Below, piece by piece: positions 47,891 through 57,738 of a DNA stretch of 64,000 nucleotides (position 1 is its first letter; every line of letters begins with the position of its first letter). The stretch covers positions 62,001 through 126,000 of the forward strand of contig JAZKJV010005547.1 of assembly GCA_037367405.1 (NCBI GenBank), in the 5' to 3' direction. The notes under the pieces are model-generated. The model made no database searches and was not told where the DNA came from. It saw only the letters and a list, made by a program, of their open reading frames with translations. The stretch is from Ottelia alismoides (taxonomy: Eukaryota; Streptophyta; Magnoliopsida; Alismatales; Hydrocharitaceae). The position numbers and the translations under genes are program-made.

Positions 47891-50350
47891 CTTGTTCATT
47901 GTAATGTTTAGGGACCCTGTCTGTCTGAACTTTGAGTGATTGTCGCTATCTTATTGTGCTTGTGGATGATTATAGTAGAACCTCTTGGGTTTACCTAATA
48001 AAGGAACGTTTGGAGATTAGTAAAATTGTCAAAAAAAAACTCTTTCAATATGTCAAAACTTCTTTCTCTACATTTGTTCAAATTATTCGAACTAACAACA
48101 CATTTGAGTTCACCCTGTAGGATCTGACGTCTTTTTTGCCTCTCTGGGACTTTTCATCAAACATTATGTCCATATGCCTCTCAACAGAATGGGTAGCAGA
48201 AATGAAACTCCGATATTTGCTTGATATTGGTAGGTCTCTCCTCACCCAGATGAATGTTCCCAAGTACTATTTGGGAAATACCATCCTTACTGTTGTTCAT
48301 CTCATCAATAGGGTTCCATCTTCTGTCCTAAAAGGAGGTACCCCTTTCTCTTTACTATACCCCATCGAGTCTCCTTTTCCTTTACCTTTGAGAATTTTTG
48401 GATGCATTGCATTTGTTGGCATTCCATGTCGATGACAAATCATCACCTAAGGCCATCAAGTACATCTTTCTTGGGTACTCTCGTACTCAGAAGGATATCG
48501 GTGCTATGATCCTATTGGACGTCAGATTCTACGAATGCCACTTTCTTTGAGCCTACTAGCTTCTTTACACAGACTGTGGGCGACATACCTTTGGATCGTC
48601 TACCTCTACCAATCATCTATGCATGCAAACACACCACTACAACTGCTTCTATTCCTTTGTATGTTCTTTTCTTGCAGGATGATATGCCATCTTCAAGTGC
48701 TCCCACCGCTACTGCCCCGGACGTCCCTGAGGAGCTTCCGATAGCTATCTGCAAGCAAAAGATGCACTGTACTTTTCACCATATGTCGCATTTTACTTCT
48801 ACTGATGGTTTATCTAGCAGTGCCAAGAGGTTTATAGATGCCTCGAATACAGTTTCTGTCCCTAAAGATCATCATAGTGAAATACAAGACCAGGGGCGCT
48901 GACATGCCATGGATGAGGAGATTGATGCCCTTACCTCATGGGTACATGGGATCTTGTGTTGTGCCCCTCCGAGAGTTCGACCTGTAGCTTGCAGATGTGT
49001 GCTCACGACCAAGCAGTCATCTGATAGGTCCTTTGACAGATTGAAAGTCATATTAGTCGCAAAAGGCTTCACACACTATGGGGTTGGTTATCTTGAGACT
49101 TTCTCTCCAGTTACTAGAATGAGGTCCATATGCACCATTCTTTCTGTTGTTGCTAATAAGGCATGTGAAGAATGTCTTCCTCTATGGTGACCTCGAGGAG
49201 GAGGTATATATGATGCAGCCGTTGGGTTACGTAGTAGGGAGGTATGTATGTCGACTACATAATGCCATATATGGCATGAAACATAGCCATAGAGCATGGT
49301 TTGACAGGCTTACTACGGCTATCAACATTCTTGGGTTTCAGAGGAGGACATCTGACTACTCTATCTTCGTCTGACGACGGTCTACTTGCATCATCGCTTT
49401 TGTTGTCTATATTGATGATATGGTCATCACCGGAGACGAACCTACCATTTGAGGGACCAAGACCTTCCTCTTGAAGGTCTTTGCCACAAAGTATCTTGGT
49501 CAACTCTGTTATTTTCTTGGCATTGAGGTGATACGTACTATATATGGGCTCCATCTCTCACAGAGGAAGTATTGCCTTGACATTCTAACTGAGGCTGGAC
49601 TACTTGGATGCAAGCCATTTGGTATCCCTACAGAAGTGAGGAAACATTCCACATCTGTTGATCCTACGTTTGAGGATACTACACGGTATAGAAGCTTAGT
49701 GGGTAAGATTCTATATCTCACTATTATTAGGTTATATATATCATATGTTGTGAGCAGAGCCAACCAACGTATGAAAAGCACCATTTGTCATTAGCATGAT
49801 GTTCTTCTGATCCTTCGATACTTGAATGAATCTCCCGGACATGGACTCTTCTATAGGGTCAATGATCACATTGTTGTCTCCGCCTATACACATGCTGATT
49901 AAGTCAGTTCGCCTGAGGATCATTGATCCACTATACGCTACGCCATGCTCGTTGATGAAACCCGGTTACTTGATGAAGTAAGAAGCAGACAGTCGTCTCC
50001 AGATCAAGTGCAGAGGTAGAATACAAGGCAATGGCCCAAGCCACCTGTGAGATCACATGGCTTGTCTCATTTCTACAGGAACTTGGACGTTCAATTGCTA
50101 CTCCCATACCTCTATATCGTGACAACAAGTCTGTTGCATACATTGCCACCAATCATATTTTCCACGAGTGGACCAAACACATTGAGCTTGGTTGTCACTT
50201 CATTCGTGATATCGTACGAGGAGAGATCACTAGTCCACTCATCTCTACTGAATGTCAGCTTGCAGACATCTTCACGAAGGTACTACCGAAGAAGTGCCTC
50301 TCGTATTTGATTTTTCAAGTTAAGCATGATCAACATATATGCTCTAACTT
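47891..50350 (+). pseudogene. pol: Copia I pol: integrase, RT and RNase H, decayed
   Basis: The integrase core is recognisable as LVHCNV and LVDDYSRTSWVYLIKE (about 47900-48010), followed by NRVPSSVLKGGTPFSLL (about 48310) and YSRTQKD. RT begins near MDEEIDALTSW (48909), continues through VILVAKGFTHYGVGYLETFSP, and keeps the catalytic YIDD (49408-49419). LHLSQRKYCLDILTEAGLL follows (49550). RNase H has IPLYRDNKSVAYIA and the terminal HIELGCHFIRD. The copia order (integrase before RT) is clear. Multiple stops and frame changes, for example near 48117, 48435, 49188 and 49373. Confidence 0.82.
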
Positions 50351-50359
50351 GAGGGGGGG

Positions 50360-50606
50360 TATTAGAGTTATTGTATTTTCTATTTTATTTGAGTCTTGTA
50401 ACCCTTCGGGGCCATATATGTATTTTTCTCTTTTTTGCTCTTTAGAGTTTTTCTCTATATAAGAGACCCTAGACTAATGGAATAAACACAACGATTCATT
50501 CTCTTCTCTACAGAAGAAATGTGTTGAGATTTAGGGGAAACACTTCCATATAGAGAACGTTATTGCTTACGCTAACGCTCTTCCTGATTTGAATTTTGTA
50601 CCTATA
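50360..50606 (+). repeat. 3' LTR of copia I
   Basis: Follows the purine run and starts tattagagttattg (TG start apparently changed to TA). TATATAAG lies at 50456-50463, and a leader-like sequence follows. The end near 50606 is approximate because no second LTR is available for comparison. Confidence 0.6.
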
Positions 50607-51014
50607 ACTAGTGATTAAGGGTGTCCACTATATTTTTTCATGAAAAACTGTCCTTTTCATTAAAACAGTCAATTTCATTAACTAGATTTAGATACTACAG
50701 ATAAATATTCACTCACTCCCAATACCGATTAAAAACTAATTCTTATGCTTTCCTTGAGATGAGAGATGTGAAATGAGCAAAAAAAATAAACATATGCGTC
50801 CCTTGGGATCCTAAAAAGAATCCGCATATTTACCATTTCTACTACTTCATTAATTTAATTCATAATGTGCAGGATTAAGTTTTGTTATTAATGCGCTTGG
50901 TGAGTTAGAGGAACTTTGTTGTTCGATGAGATTCTCCAAGCAAGAGAGGTTGGTTAGAGCCGCACAATTTCAAAGTTTCTTCTGCTTAAACTTTAACTAA
51001 ATGGTGGAGTTACT
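50607..51014. other. Flank upstream of the SET pseudogene
   Basis: No recognised exon or repeat. T-rich tracts near 51010 could be the end of an upstream intron (ctattctttcaa where an acceptor would be expected), but the AG is not present. Nothing else supportable. Confidence 0.35.
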
Positions 51015-51730
51015 ATTCTTTCAACATTCAACACTTGCGGAAACAGTATGACAAGCTATGCGTTGCTTTATACCATGATTATACTGAGGTTTTTCCATCA
51101 GAGTTATATACATGGGATCATTTTCTTTGGGCATGTGAACTTTGGTATTCAAACAGCATGAAAGTCCTATTTGGCGATGGAAAATTAAGAACTTGTTTGA
51201 TTCCTATTGCTGGACTTTTGAATCCCTCGATATGACTCATGTATTGTCTTCATCTTTGTTTTAAAACTCTATTATTTTCCTTTTTCCTGTAGACGACGTA
51301 CTCATGTAGTGTATGCTATTCTTTGTTTTGTTACTGCTATTTTTTTTTGTTTCTTGCAGATATACCCACACATATTGCACTATGGTGGAATAGATTCAGC
51401 ATCCCGTACATTAAGGTTCAAATTATAGAACCGGATCATCTGTTGTGGGCTAAAATGCAGCAGAGTCTGCTGTGGTCATGGGAACCACTCGGTCTTTTGT
51501 GGACCCGTACCATGCAAAATTGTGTGGACCGCTCGATCAAGATCGAGCAGTTTCCACGATTATAGTAGGCACAACACCACGGTAGAGGATCCTCTCTATC
51601 AAATTATCACGGCCATGCAGAGCTGGACAGCAATGCTATCTGAATTACGGGAGCCATCCTAGCTCTCACTTGATCACATTTTACGGCTTTATGCTAAAAG
51701 GAGATAACCCATATGATGTCATACCTTGGG
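51015..51730 (+). pseudogene. SET-domain protein methyltransferase fragment (Rubisco LSMT/SETD3-like)
   Basis: Plant proteins of this family methylate lysines using S-adenosylmethionine, several in plastids (family knowledge). Exon a (about 51015-51230) encodes LRKQYDKLC, then YTWDHFLWACELWYSNSMKV and DGKLRTCLIPIAGLLNPS. Exon b (51360-51425, resuming after an insert at 51599) encodes IYPHILHYGGIDSASRTL, then LSRPCRAGQQCYLNYG and SSHLITFYGFMLKGDNPYD. The family's Asn-His-Ser motif reads Asn-Pro-Ser. The 129-nt intron has a good acceptor (tttcttgcag, ending 51359) but its donor is AT instead of GT (51231-51232). Exon b is split by a 173-bp MITE. No upstream or downstream exons were recognised. 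The only clear host-gene remnant in the window. Confidence 0.85.
51426..51598. mobile_element. hAT-like MITE inside a SET-domain exon
   Basis: 173-bp insert flanked by the 8-bp direct repeat tcaaatta (51418-51425 and 51599-51606), the TSD length typical of hAT elements. The ends are imperfect inverted repeats: tagaaccggatcatctg against tagagaggatcctctac (reverse complement of the right end). Removing one TSD plus the insert rejoins the SET reading frame exactly. The internal core ctcgatcaagatcgag resembles the element at 39735-39919. A ninth matching base leaves a Mutator-type 9-bp TSD possible. Confidence 0.75.
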
Positions 51731-51867
51731 TAATTCTTTCTATTGGCATAAGCTTGCCATTATCTTTAATTTCTTGGACTCTCTTGATCCCTATGATCAT
51801 TCTCGAGAATTGTGATGCGTTGACTCTTTAAATTTGCTTTTATCTTCGACTGCTTAGGTCCCAACTG
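51731..51867. other. Probable intron remnant after SET exon b
   Basis: Starts with a donor-like g/gtaattc and is T-rich. No further SET exon is visible before copia H begins. Confidence 0.4.
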
Positions 51868-52064
51868 TCACAACGGCTAAGGTTTTTGTTTCTTATTTTT
51901 CATCTCAACAAAGGAGGGGTGAATACACGCATATACACCCGGGTGAAGCGGATCTTCTCCCAAGATTCGCATACACGAAATACAAAGCATGCTCTCACTC
52001 CCCCTTAAGTTGGGCATATAGATCATACATGCCCAACATGCTAACATATTTCGCGAACTTGCGG

Positions 52065-55000
52065 TTAACAACTAGTCAAGACATCAACAATTTGTTCATC
52101 AGTCTTTATATATGGCATCACTAGTTTATTGGAATCAATTCTCTCTGGGATAAAGTGACGATCAATCTCAACGTGCTTTGTTCTGTCATGCAATACGAGA
52201 TTGTTGGAGAGGTTTATGGCAGCCATATTGTCACAAAATAGCTTCATAGGCTATTCAAGATCAACCCCAATATCTACCAGAATGATATGGAGCCATAGTA
52301 TCTCTGTGGCTCCCATTGCTATTGCTATGTATGCCGCTTCAGCACTTGACCTCGCGCAAACCGATTGACGTTCACTCCTCCAAATTACAAGGTTTCCACC
52401 CAAGTACATACAATAGCCGATAGTAGATCTCCTTGTATCAGTACACCCAACCCATGCACAATCAATGTAATAATAAATTTCGAGCTTATCATTTTTGGAA
52501 ATATAAGCCATTTTCCATGACTTCCATTTATATAGCACACGATACATTCAATAGCCTTCATGTTCAGATCAATGGGAGCATCCATAAATTGGCTCATTAC
52601 ATTTACAACATAAGTAATGCCAGGTCTAGTCCACATGAGATAGATTAGTTTACCAACATGTTTCTGATACCAGCCTTTTGAGTCTTCATCTAGTTGCTTC
52701 CCGTCATTTATGCTCAGCTTGTGATTCTCTTCAATCGGAGTAGTGACCAGTTTACATCATAGTCTTCAGATTCCTTTAAAAGGTCCATACTATACTTCCT
52801 TTGGCTTAAAACAAGGCCATCTTTCAATGCCTAAGAAGTATTTCAATTTACCAAGGTCTTTTAGATCAGATTCCATTGCAAGTTCATTGTTCAGTCACAT
52901 AATCTCCTCTTCGTCATCCCGAGTAATGATCGTGTTATCAACATAAACTAGGAGAATGGAGACTTTGTTTTTCTCTTAACAAAGAGAGTATGATCGCCAT
53001 TTCCTTGGTGATATCCCAATCTGGTCAACACAACTCTAAACTCTTCAATCCATGCTCTCGGTGATTGTTTTAGACCATATAGTGCCTTCTTTAACTTGTA
53101 ACATTCCCCTATTTCTTCATAGTCTGGTGGCATGCACATGTGAACTTTTTCTTGGAGATTTCCATTCAAAAATGCATTCTTTACATCCATCCGGTGAATC
53201 TTCCATTCTTTTAAGAACAACTAAAAAAGGGTAACTCGCATCGTATTCATTTTTGCCATAGGAGCAAAAGTTTCTAAGTAGTCCACATCATATTTCTGAC
53301 TAACCACCTTCGCTACAAATCTAGCCTTGTATGTTTCCACCTGTCTGTCTATTTTGTATTTTATGGTGTAGACCCATTTCGAGCCAATCACATGTATCCT
53401 TTCAGGGAAGTCCACGATGTCCCTGGTATAACTTTTCCTAAGAGCCTCCATCTCCTCTAGCATGACACACCTCCACCTGAGAATCTGGGATCAATAACAA
53501 ACTCTGCAACATTCTTGGGAATCACAGACATAGAAGGAGAACTTATGAAGCACTTATAATTTGTACTGAGGTTAGAGTAGCCAACATATATGTTTATAAG
53601 ATGTCTCGTACACTCCGCATGCCTGGAGGGGGGCTTTATCTGTCTTCGTTCTTGCCTTTGAGCAATAGAGTTTCCTCCAACAACAACATTTTGTTCATCA
53701 TTCTGAGCACTTTCACCGTGACTATCATTGTTGTCTTCGAAATCACTTGCTGAAGCAAAACTTGATCCATGATTTGTAGAAGAGAGACTTGAATTATCCA
53801 GGGAGGGATCAAGATTGGTTTCATGGCCACTAGATTGACAATGAGTTTCTTGTTGATGTGTCTCGTGCAAGTGGAGTTCACAGAGCATCCATTCTTCCTG
53901 CCCTTCTGACCTGTTACCCTCCTGATCTTGCACATTTGAGGAACTAACTAACTCTAACTCATCATATATAGTTGTCAAGATAAGAAACTCTTTAGCATTT
54001 CATTTACGATTTCCCTCCATCTCCATCTGAAGGGAATGCTAGGAAAGTATGATTCATTTTCAAGGAAGGTAACGTCTCTCATCATGTGCAATGTGCTATT
54101 TTTTGGATTGAAAAATTTGTATCCTTTTTGTGTAGATGAATATCCTAAAAATGTTCATTTGGTCGCTCGTGCATTGAGCTTCATAACAGTTGTTGTAGAG
54201 TTGTGAAAATAGCACACGTACCCAAAAATCTTCGGCGGAAGAGAAAAAGGTTTATTGATAGGGTGAATCATTTAGAAGGGGGTTTTCATGTTCAACAATA
54301 TAGATTGCATCTTATTGATGAGAAAGGCGCTTGCAAGGATGACCTCACCTTGGATTTTAGAAGATTCCTCTAAAATAGAAGGGTTCTGGTATCCTTTAGA
54401 ATGTGTATTTTTTCACTCTGCAATCCCATTCTTTTGTGGGGGTATATGCACATGAAGTCTCATGAATAATCCCTTTTGTATTGAATACAATTGCAAAGGC
54501 TTTAGACATATACTTACAAGCATTGTCAGATCTAAATCGCTTGACCAATTTACCATATTGCATCTCAACCATATTTAAATTTTTTAATGATGACAATCAC
54601 ATCTCTACGATCATGAAGAAAATAGAAAAAAGTGCTTCTCGAATAGTCGTCGATAAAAGTAATAAAGTATTTGTAATCACCAATAGAAATAATACTACAA
54701 GGGCCCCAAATATTAGAATGAACTAAATCAAAAAAGTCAGTTGTCTTGCTTTCAGATACATGATAGGTAGCACAAGTGTGCTTAGCTTGCATATAGACAT
54801 GACAAGTAAAATTTTCAATCCTTACTCCTCCAAACAAATCAGGAAACAATTCCTTAAATAAACCAAAAGACAGATGACCCACACGTTCATGCCATCTCAT
54901 GATCAGTTGATGGTAATCCTTCTCATTCTTTTTCCGACGAATAGTAGAAGCTAAAGCAACAACAGACTCAATAGGCAAACATTATAGGCCATCAGAGACC

Positions 55001-56296
55001 AACCCAATCCTAAACCTCCTTGTCACCAAGTCCTGCAGCATACATCGATCAGAAGAGAAAACCAGCTCACACTTCAGTTCTTTGGTTATCTTACTAACTG
55101 ATAGCAGATTCAGAGGCCTGTCAGGAACATAGAGGGTATCATGGATCATGAATTTATTTAGAAGAGAGATACGCCCCTATCCTGCCACAATAACACGTGA
55201 TCCATCAACAAGAGCCACACCGTCTTTACTAGAAGTTAGTTTGTAGGCTTTAAAGAGTTTTGGATCCTCTGTCATGTGGTCTGTAGCCCTACTATTAATT
55301 ATCCATTCCTTATACCCATCAATGCATAGATTATTACCTTTCTTCTAGGCTACAACTATAGGGCATTATTTGTAATTTTGACTTCATCAGAGTTCTCATG
55401 TTGAACACTGAACATGCGGAGATAGTCCTCTAGTTATTGAATCTGGTCTGGAATATTCTTCTTCCTCTCACAACCATTCTGATTTGAACCACTAACCACA
55501 ATCTTCTTGTTTTTCTGATCAAACTATCCTTTTACCTTTTTCTTCTCAGGATGGATTTCCCAACAACAATCGATAGTATGACTGGATTTCTTGCAATGTG
55601 AGCACTTCCTGATCCGCTTTCCTCGGGATATGAATGCGAAGCATTCCATATTCATAACTTCCATAGAAGAACCATTCATCAGTCTCCTCTGTTCCTCGGG
55701 CCTCAATCTAATGGTAAACATCTTGAATACCAAGAATAGTAGCAGAGTTCAGTATCTAATTTCTGACACTCTCAAATTCTTGGTTTAGACCACCAAGGAA
55801 GATGAAGGTCATGTTTTTCCATTCTCTATCCCAGAAAATCTTTTGATCGGTGGTGCATTTCTGGGATTCTTTAGAGTGATAAATCCAAATTTCCCATTTA
55901 GACATTCGTGCACCATAATAAGTAGAAATTTACAGCTCCCCATGGCGGAGACTACATATCTCACGAGTCAGTTGATAGATCCGTAGGTCTTTCTTCCTCT
56001 AGCCATACATACTTTCCAGAACCATCCACATATCACGTGTCAACCTCTTCCGAAGAATTAAATGTTCTATCTCACTGGGAACTGAGTTGACAATCCAAAT
56101 TTTTACTTGGTTGTCTTCAAGGTACCACTTTTCCCATGAGGGATCCTTATCAACATGCTTTGAAGTGACACCATCAATATATCCGTTCCAACCTCGGCTT
56201 GCAATCACTATCTTTATTGCAAAAGATCACAATAGAAAATTTTCTTATATCAACTTGAGAGTGGTGATTTGAACTGGGTAATTGTCCATCTTTGTA
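52065..56296 (-). pseudogene. gag-pol: Copia H gag-pol, multiply interrupted
   Basis: Order on the minus strand: gag beginning MDNYPVQ (about 56290) with DPSWEKWYLEDNQVKIWIVN; zinc knuckle CSHCKKSSHTIDCC (about 55610-55565); protease WIINSRATDHMT (about 55310), where the catalytic Asp-Ser-Gly has become Asn-Ser-Arg; GAG-pre-integrase MRWHERVGHLSFG; integrase FFDLVHSNIWGPC and TFIDDYSRSTFFYF; a Ser/Asn-rich linker (53978-53457); RT with IGSKWVYTIKYK, DVDYLETFAPMAK and catalytic YVDN instead of YVDD (52945-52934); RNase H with ARSSAEAAYIAIAMG and LFCDNMAAINLSNN. The catalytic-site changes are G-to-A on the coding strand. Many stops; an old copy. Confidence 0.83.
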
Positions 56297-56334
56297 AGCT
56301 GCCCTCCCATCTCATTTCTATCTTCCAGACCTGC

Positions 56335-56525
56335 TTAAATGGTCAGGTGGTAGTGCAGTGTGCCTACCACCCGAAAGACCAGGGTTCAAATCCTCCCCTT
56401 GCGAGGGATGCATTAGGTATGTGACAACCAACGTAAAAAATAGTTGAATCTTTCAACATGGATTTGAGCAAGAATCCATGTAGCCGAACCAACTTACAAT
56501 GAGAGAAGGCTTTGCCATATTTTTA
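56335..56525 (+). mobile_element. tRNA-derived SINE-like element
   Basis: An internal RNA polymerase III promoter is visible: A-box-like tggtcaggtgg at 56340-56350 and a perfect B box ggttcaaatcc at 56383-56393, about 33 bp apart. Downstream, ccatgtagccgaaccaac and gagaaggctttg resemble the conserved 3' part of Au-type plant SINEs (family knowledge). It sits in the leader of copia H in the opposite orientation. Not a functional tRNA gene: no acceptor stem pairing was found. Confidence 0.6.
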
Positions 56526-57030
56526 TTGCTACCAAGAGAGTCAAAAAGACTAACAAAGAACAACCCACCACACAAGGTCTACAGAACAACTTTCCAGGCT
56601 AATTTTTAAAAGACTCTTAATCAATGAAAACGAAGGCCTGCAACTAACTTGAGAACAAACATGGGCAGAAAAAGAGGGTACCTTTCTATCCCACTCTCCT
56701 CCAATGCACAAACAAGGGCAGAAGAAGAGGGTATCTTCCTGTCCCACTCTCCAATGCATGAAGGACAACAACAAGAATCAACCCTTGTGAGAAGCCACAC
56801 AGACCAAAGGGGAGATAAAGCTCACAAATCCACTTGCGCCTAAGGCAAAAACCACCTTCAGAAGCTCCAGCAAGCAGCAAGACAAAGGAGAAACAGAGGT
56901 TATAACACCTCTAGTGAGCCAAGATAGACCTCGCCAAACTACCCCTCCGTAGGAGCCACGATCAGTAGAGTACCAAATTTGGGCATCTACAATCAACATT
57001 GTGCAACAACCTGCTCTGATAATGTAGAAC

Positions 57031-57738
57031 ATGTTGTATTAAAAATTGTATTTAGATTTTAATTGGAAAATCTATGTAATTATAATTGGAATTAATTTGG
57101 TTTCAATTGGGAAACCAAATGGCTTAGAGGGAAAGTTGGGAATTCCCAATTTTGAAACATGGAAAAATTTGGGTGGTAGTTTAGTACCATACCTTGGAGC
57201 TCTAAACTTTTGGTGGGCTTATATACGAGCTCACATCCCAAGCTCTTGTAGCAATAGTAGAGAGGAGGAATGGAGGACCACACATGCGCGTGCGTGCGCG
57301 CGCTCCGCTCCGTCTCCAGCTCGGGCTCGGGCTCAGGAGAGTCAATTCGGATCTCGGATCTTGATACTTTTGCTGTGGGTTTCATTTGGTAAGTCGATTA
57401 AATTAATCACACGATTAATTTTAATTTGGTAAGTCGACTAAAATGGGAATTCAGCTCGCCATTATGGACGTGTTTATAGCCGTGATTTCGGGATCCGAAA
57501 TGACGCGCCCGTTGAGGGGTGTTCTCGGAAATCGAAATGGTAACGCGCGCTAGGGCACACGACCGTCTTTATATATCCCTTTCCCCACATCGTGTTTCAT
57601 AGACACTCGCAAACAAAAACTCTCACGCCATCTTGGCTTTGTTCTGGTGCTTCCTCTCACGGACGAACCTGTCTCTCTCTTTCTCTCGGCTGCAGTTCTC
57701 TGAGGTACTTTCAAGGATGATATCGTTGGTGTGCACGG
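57031..57738. promoter_or_regulatory. LTR/leader region with TATA-like boxes on both strands
   Basis: Lies between copia H's PBS-like site and copia J. tgtagaacatg at 57031 could open a J LTR (+) or close an H 5' LTR (-). On the minus strand gtatataagccc (about 57230-57219) is a good TATA candidate; on the plus strand tttatatatccc (about 57569-57580) is another, followed by a tttcatagacactc leader start. Without a second LTR copy in the window, ownership cannot be settled. Confidence 0.45.

Larger units (their letters stand above)
47891..50606 (+). mobile_element. Copia I: 5'-truncated Ty1/copia element
   Basis: Runs from the integrase core through RT and RNase H to a PPT (gaggggggg, 50351-50359) and a short 3' LTR (50360 to about 50606). 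No gag, protease, PBS or 5' LTR. It joins LINE sequence at about 47890. Confidence 0.82.
51868..57030 (-). mobile_element. Copia H: decayed Ty1/copia element
   Basis: From the right: candidate PBS (reverse complement reads ttatcagagcaggttg, near 57010-57028, resembling the initiator-Met type tggtatcagagc), a leader holding a SINE, gag (from about 56290), protease, integrase, RT, RNase H, PPT (taagggggag, near 51998-52008) and a short 3' LTR (51997 to about 51868). The LTR edge is approximate and no matching 5' LTR was confirmed. Confidence 0.75.

Noticed and set aside
56335..56410. A functional tRNA gene
   Set aside because: A good B box but no closing acceptor stem, no intact anticodon arm, and downstream sequence of SINE type.
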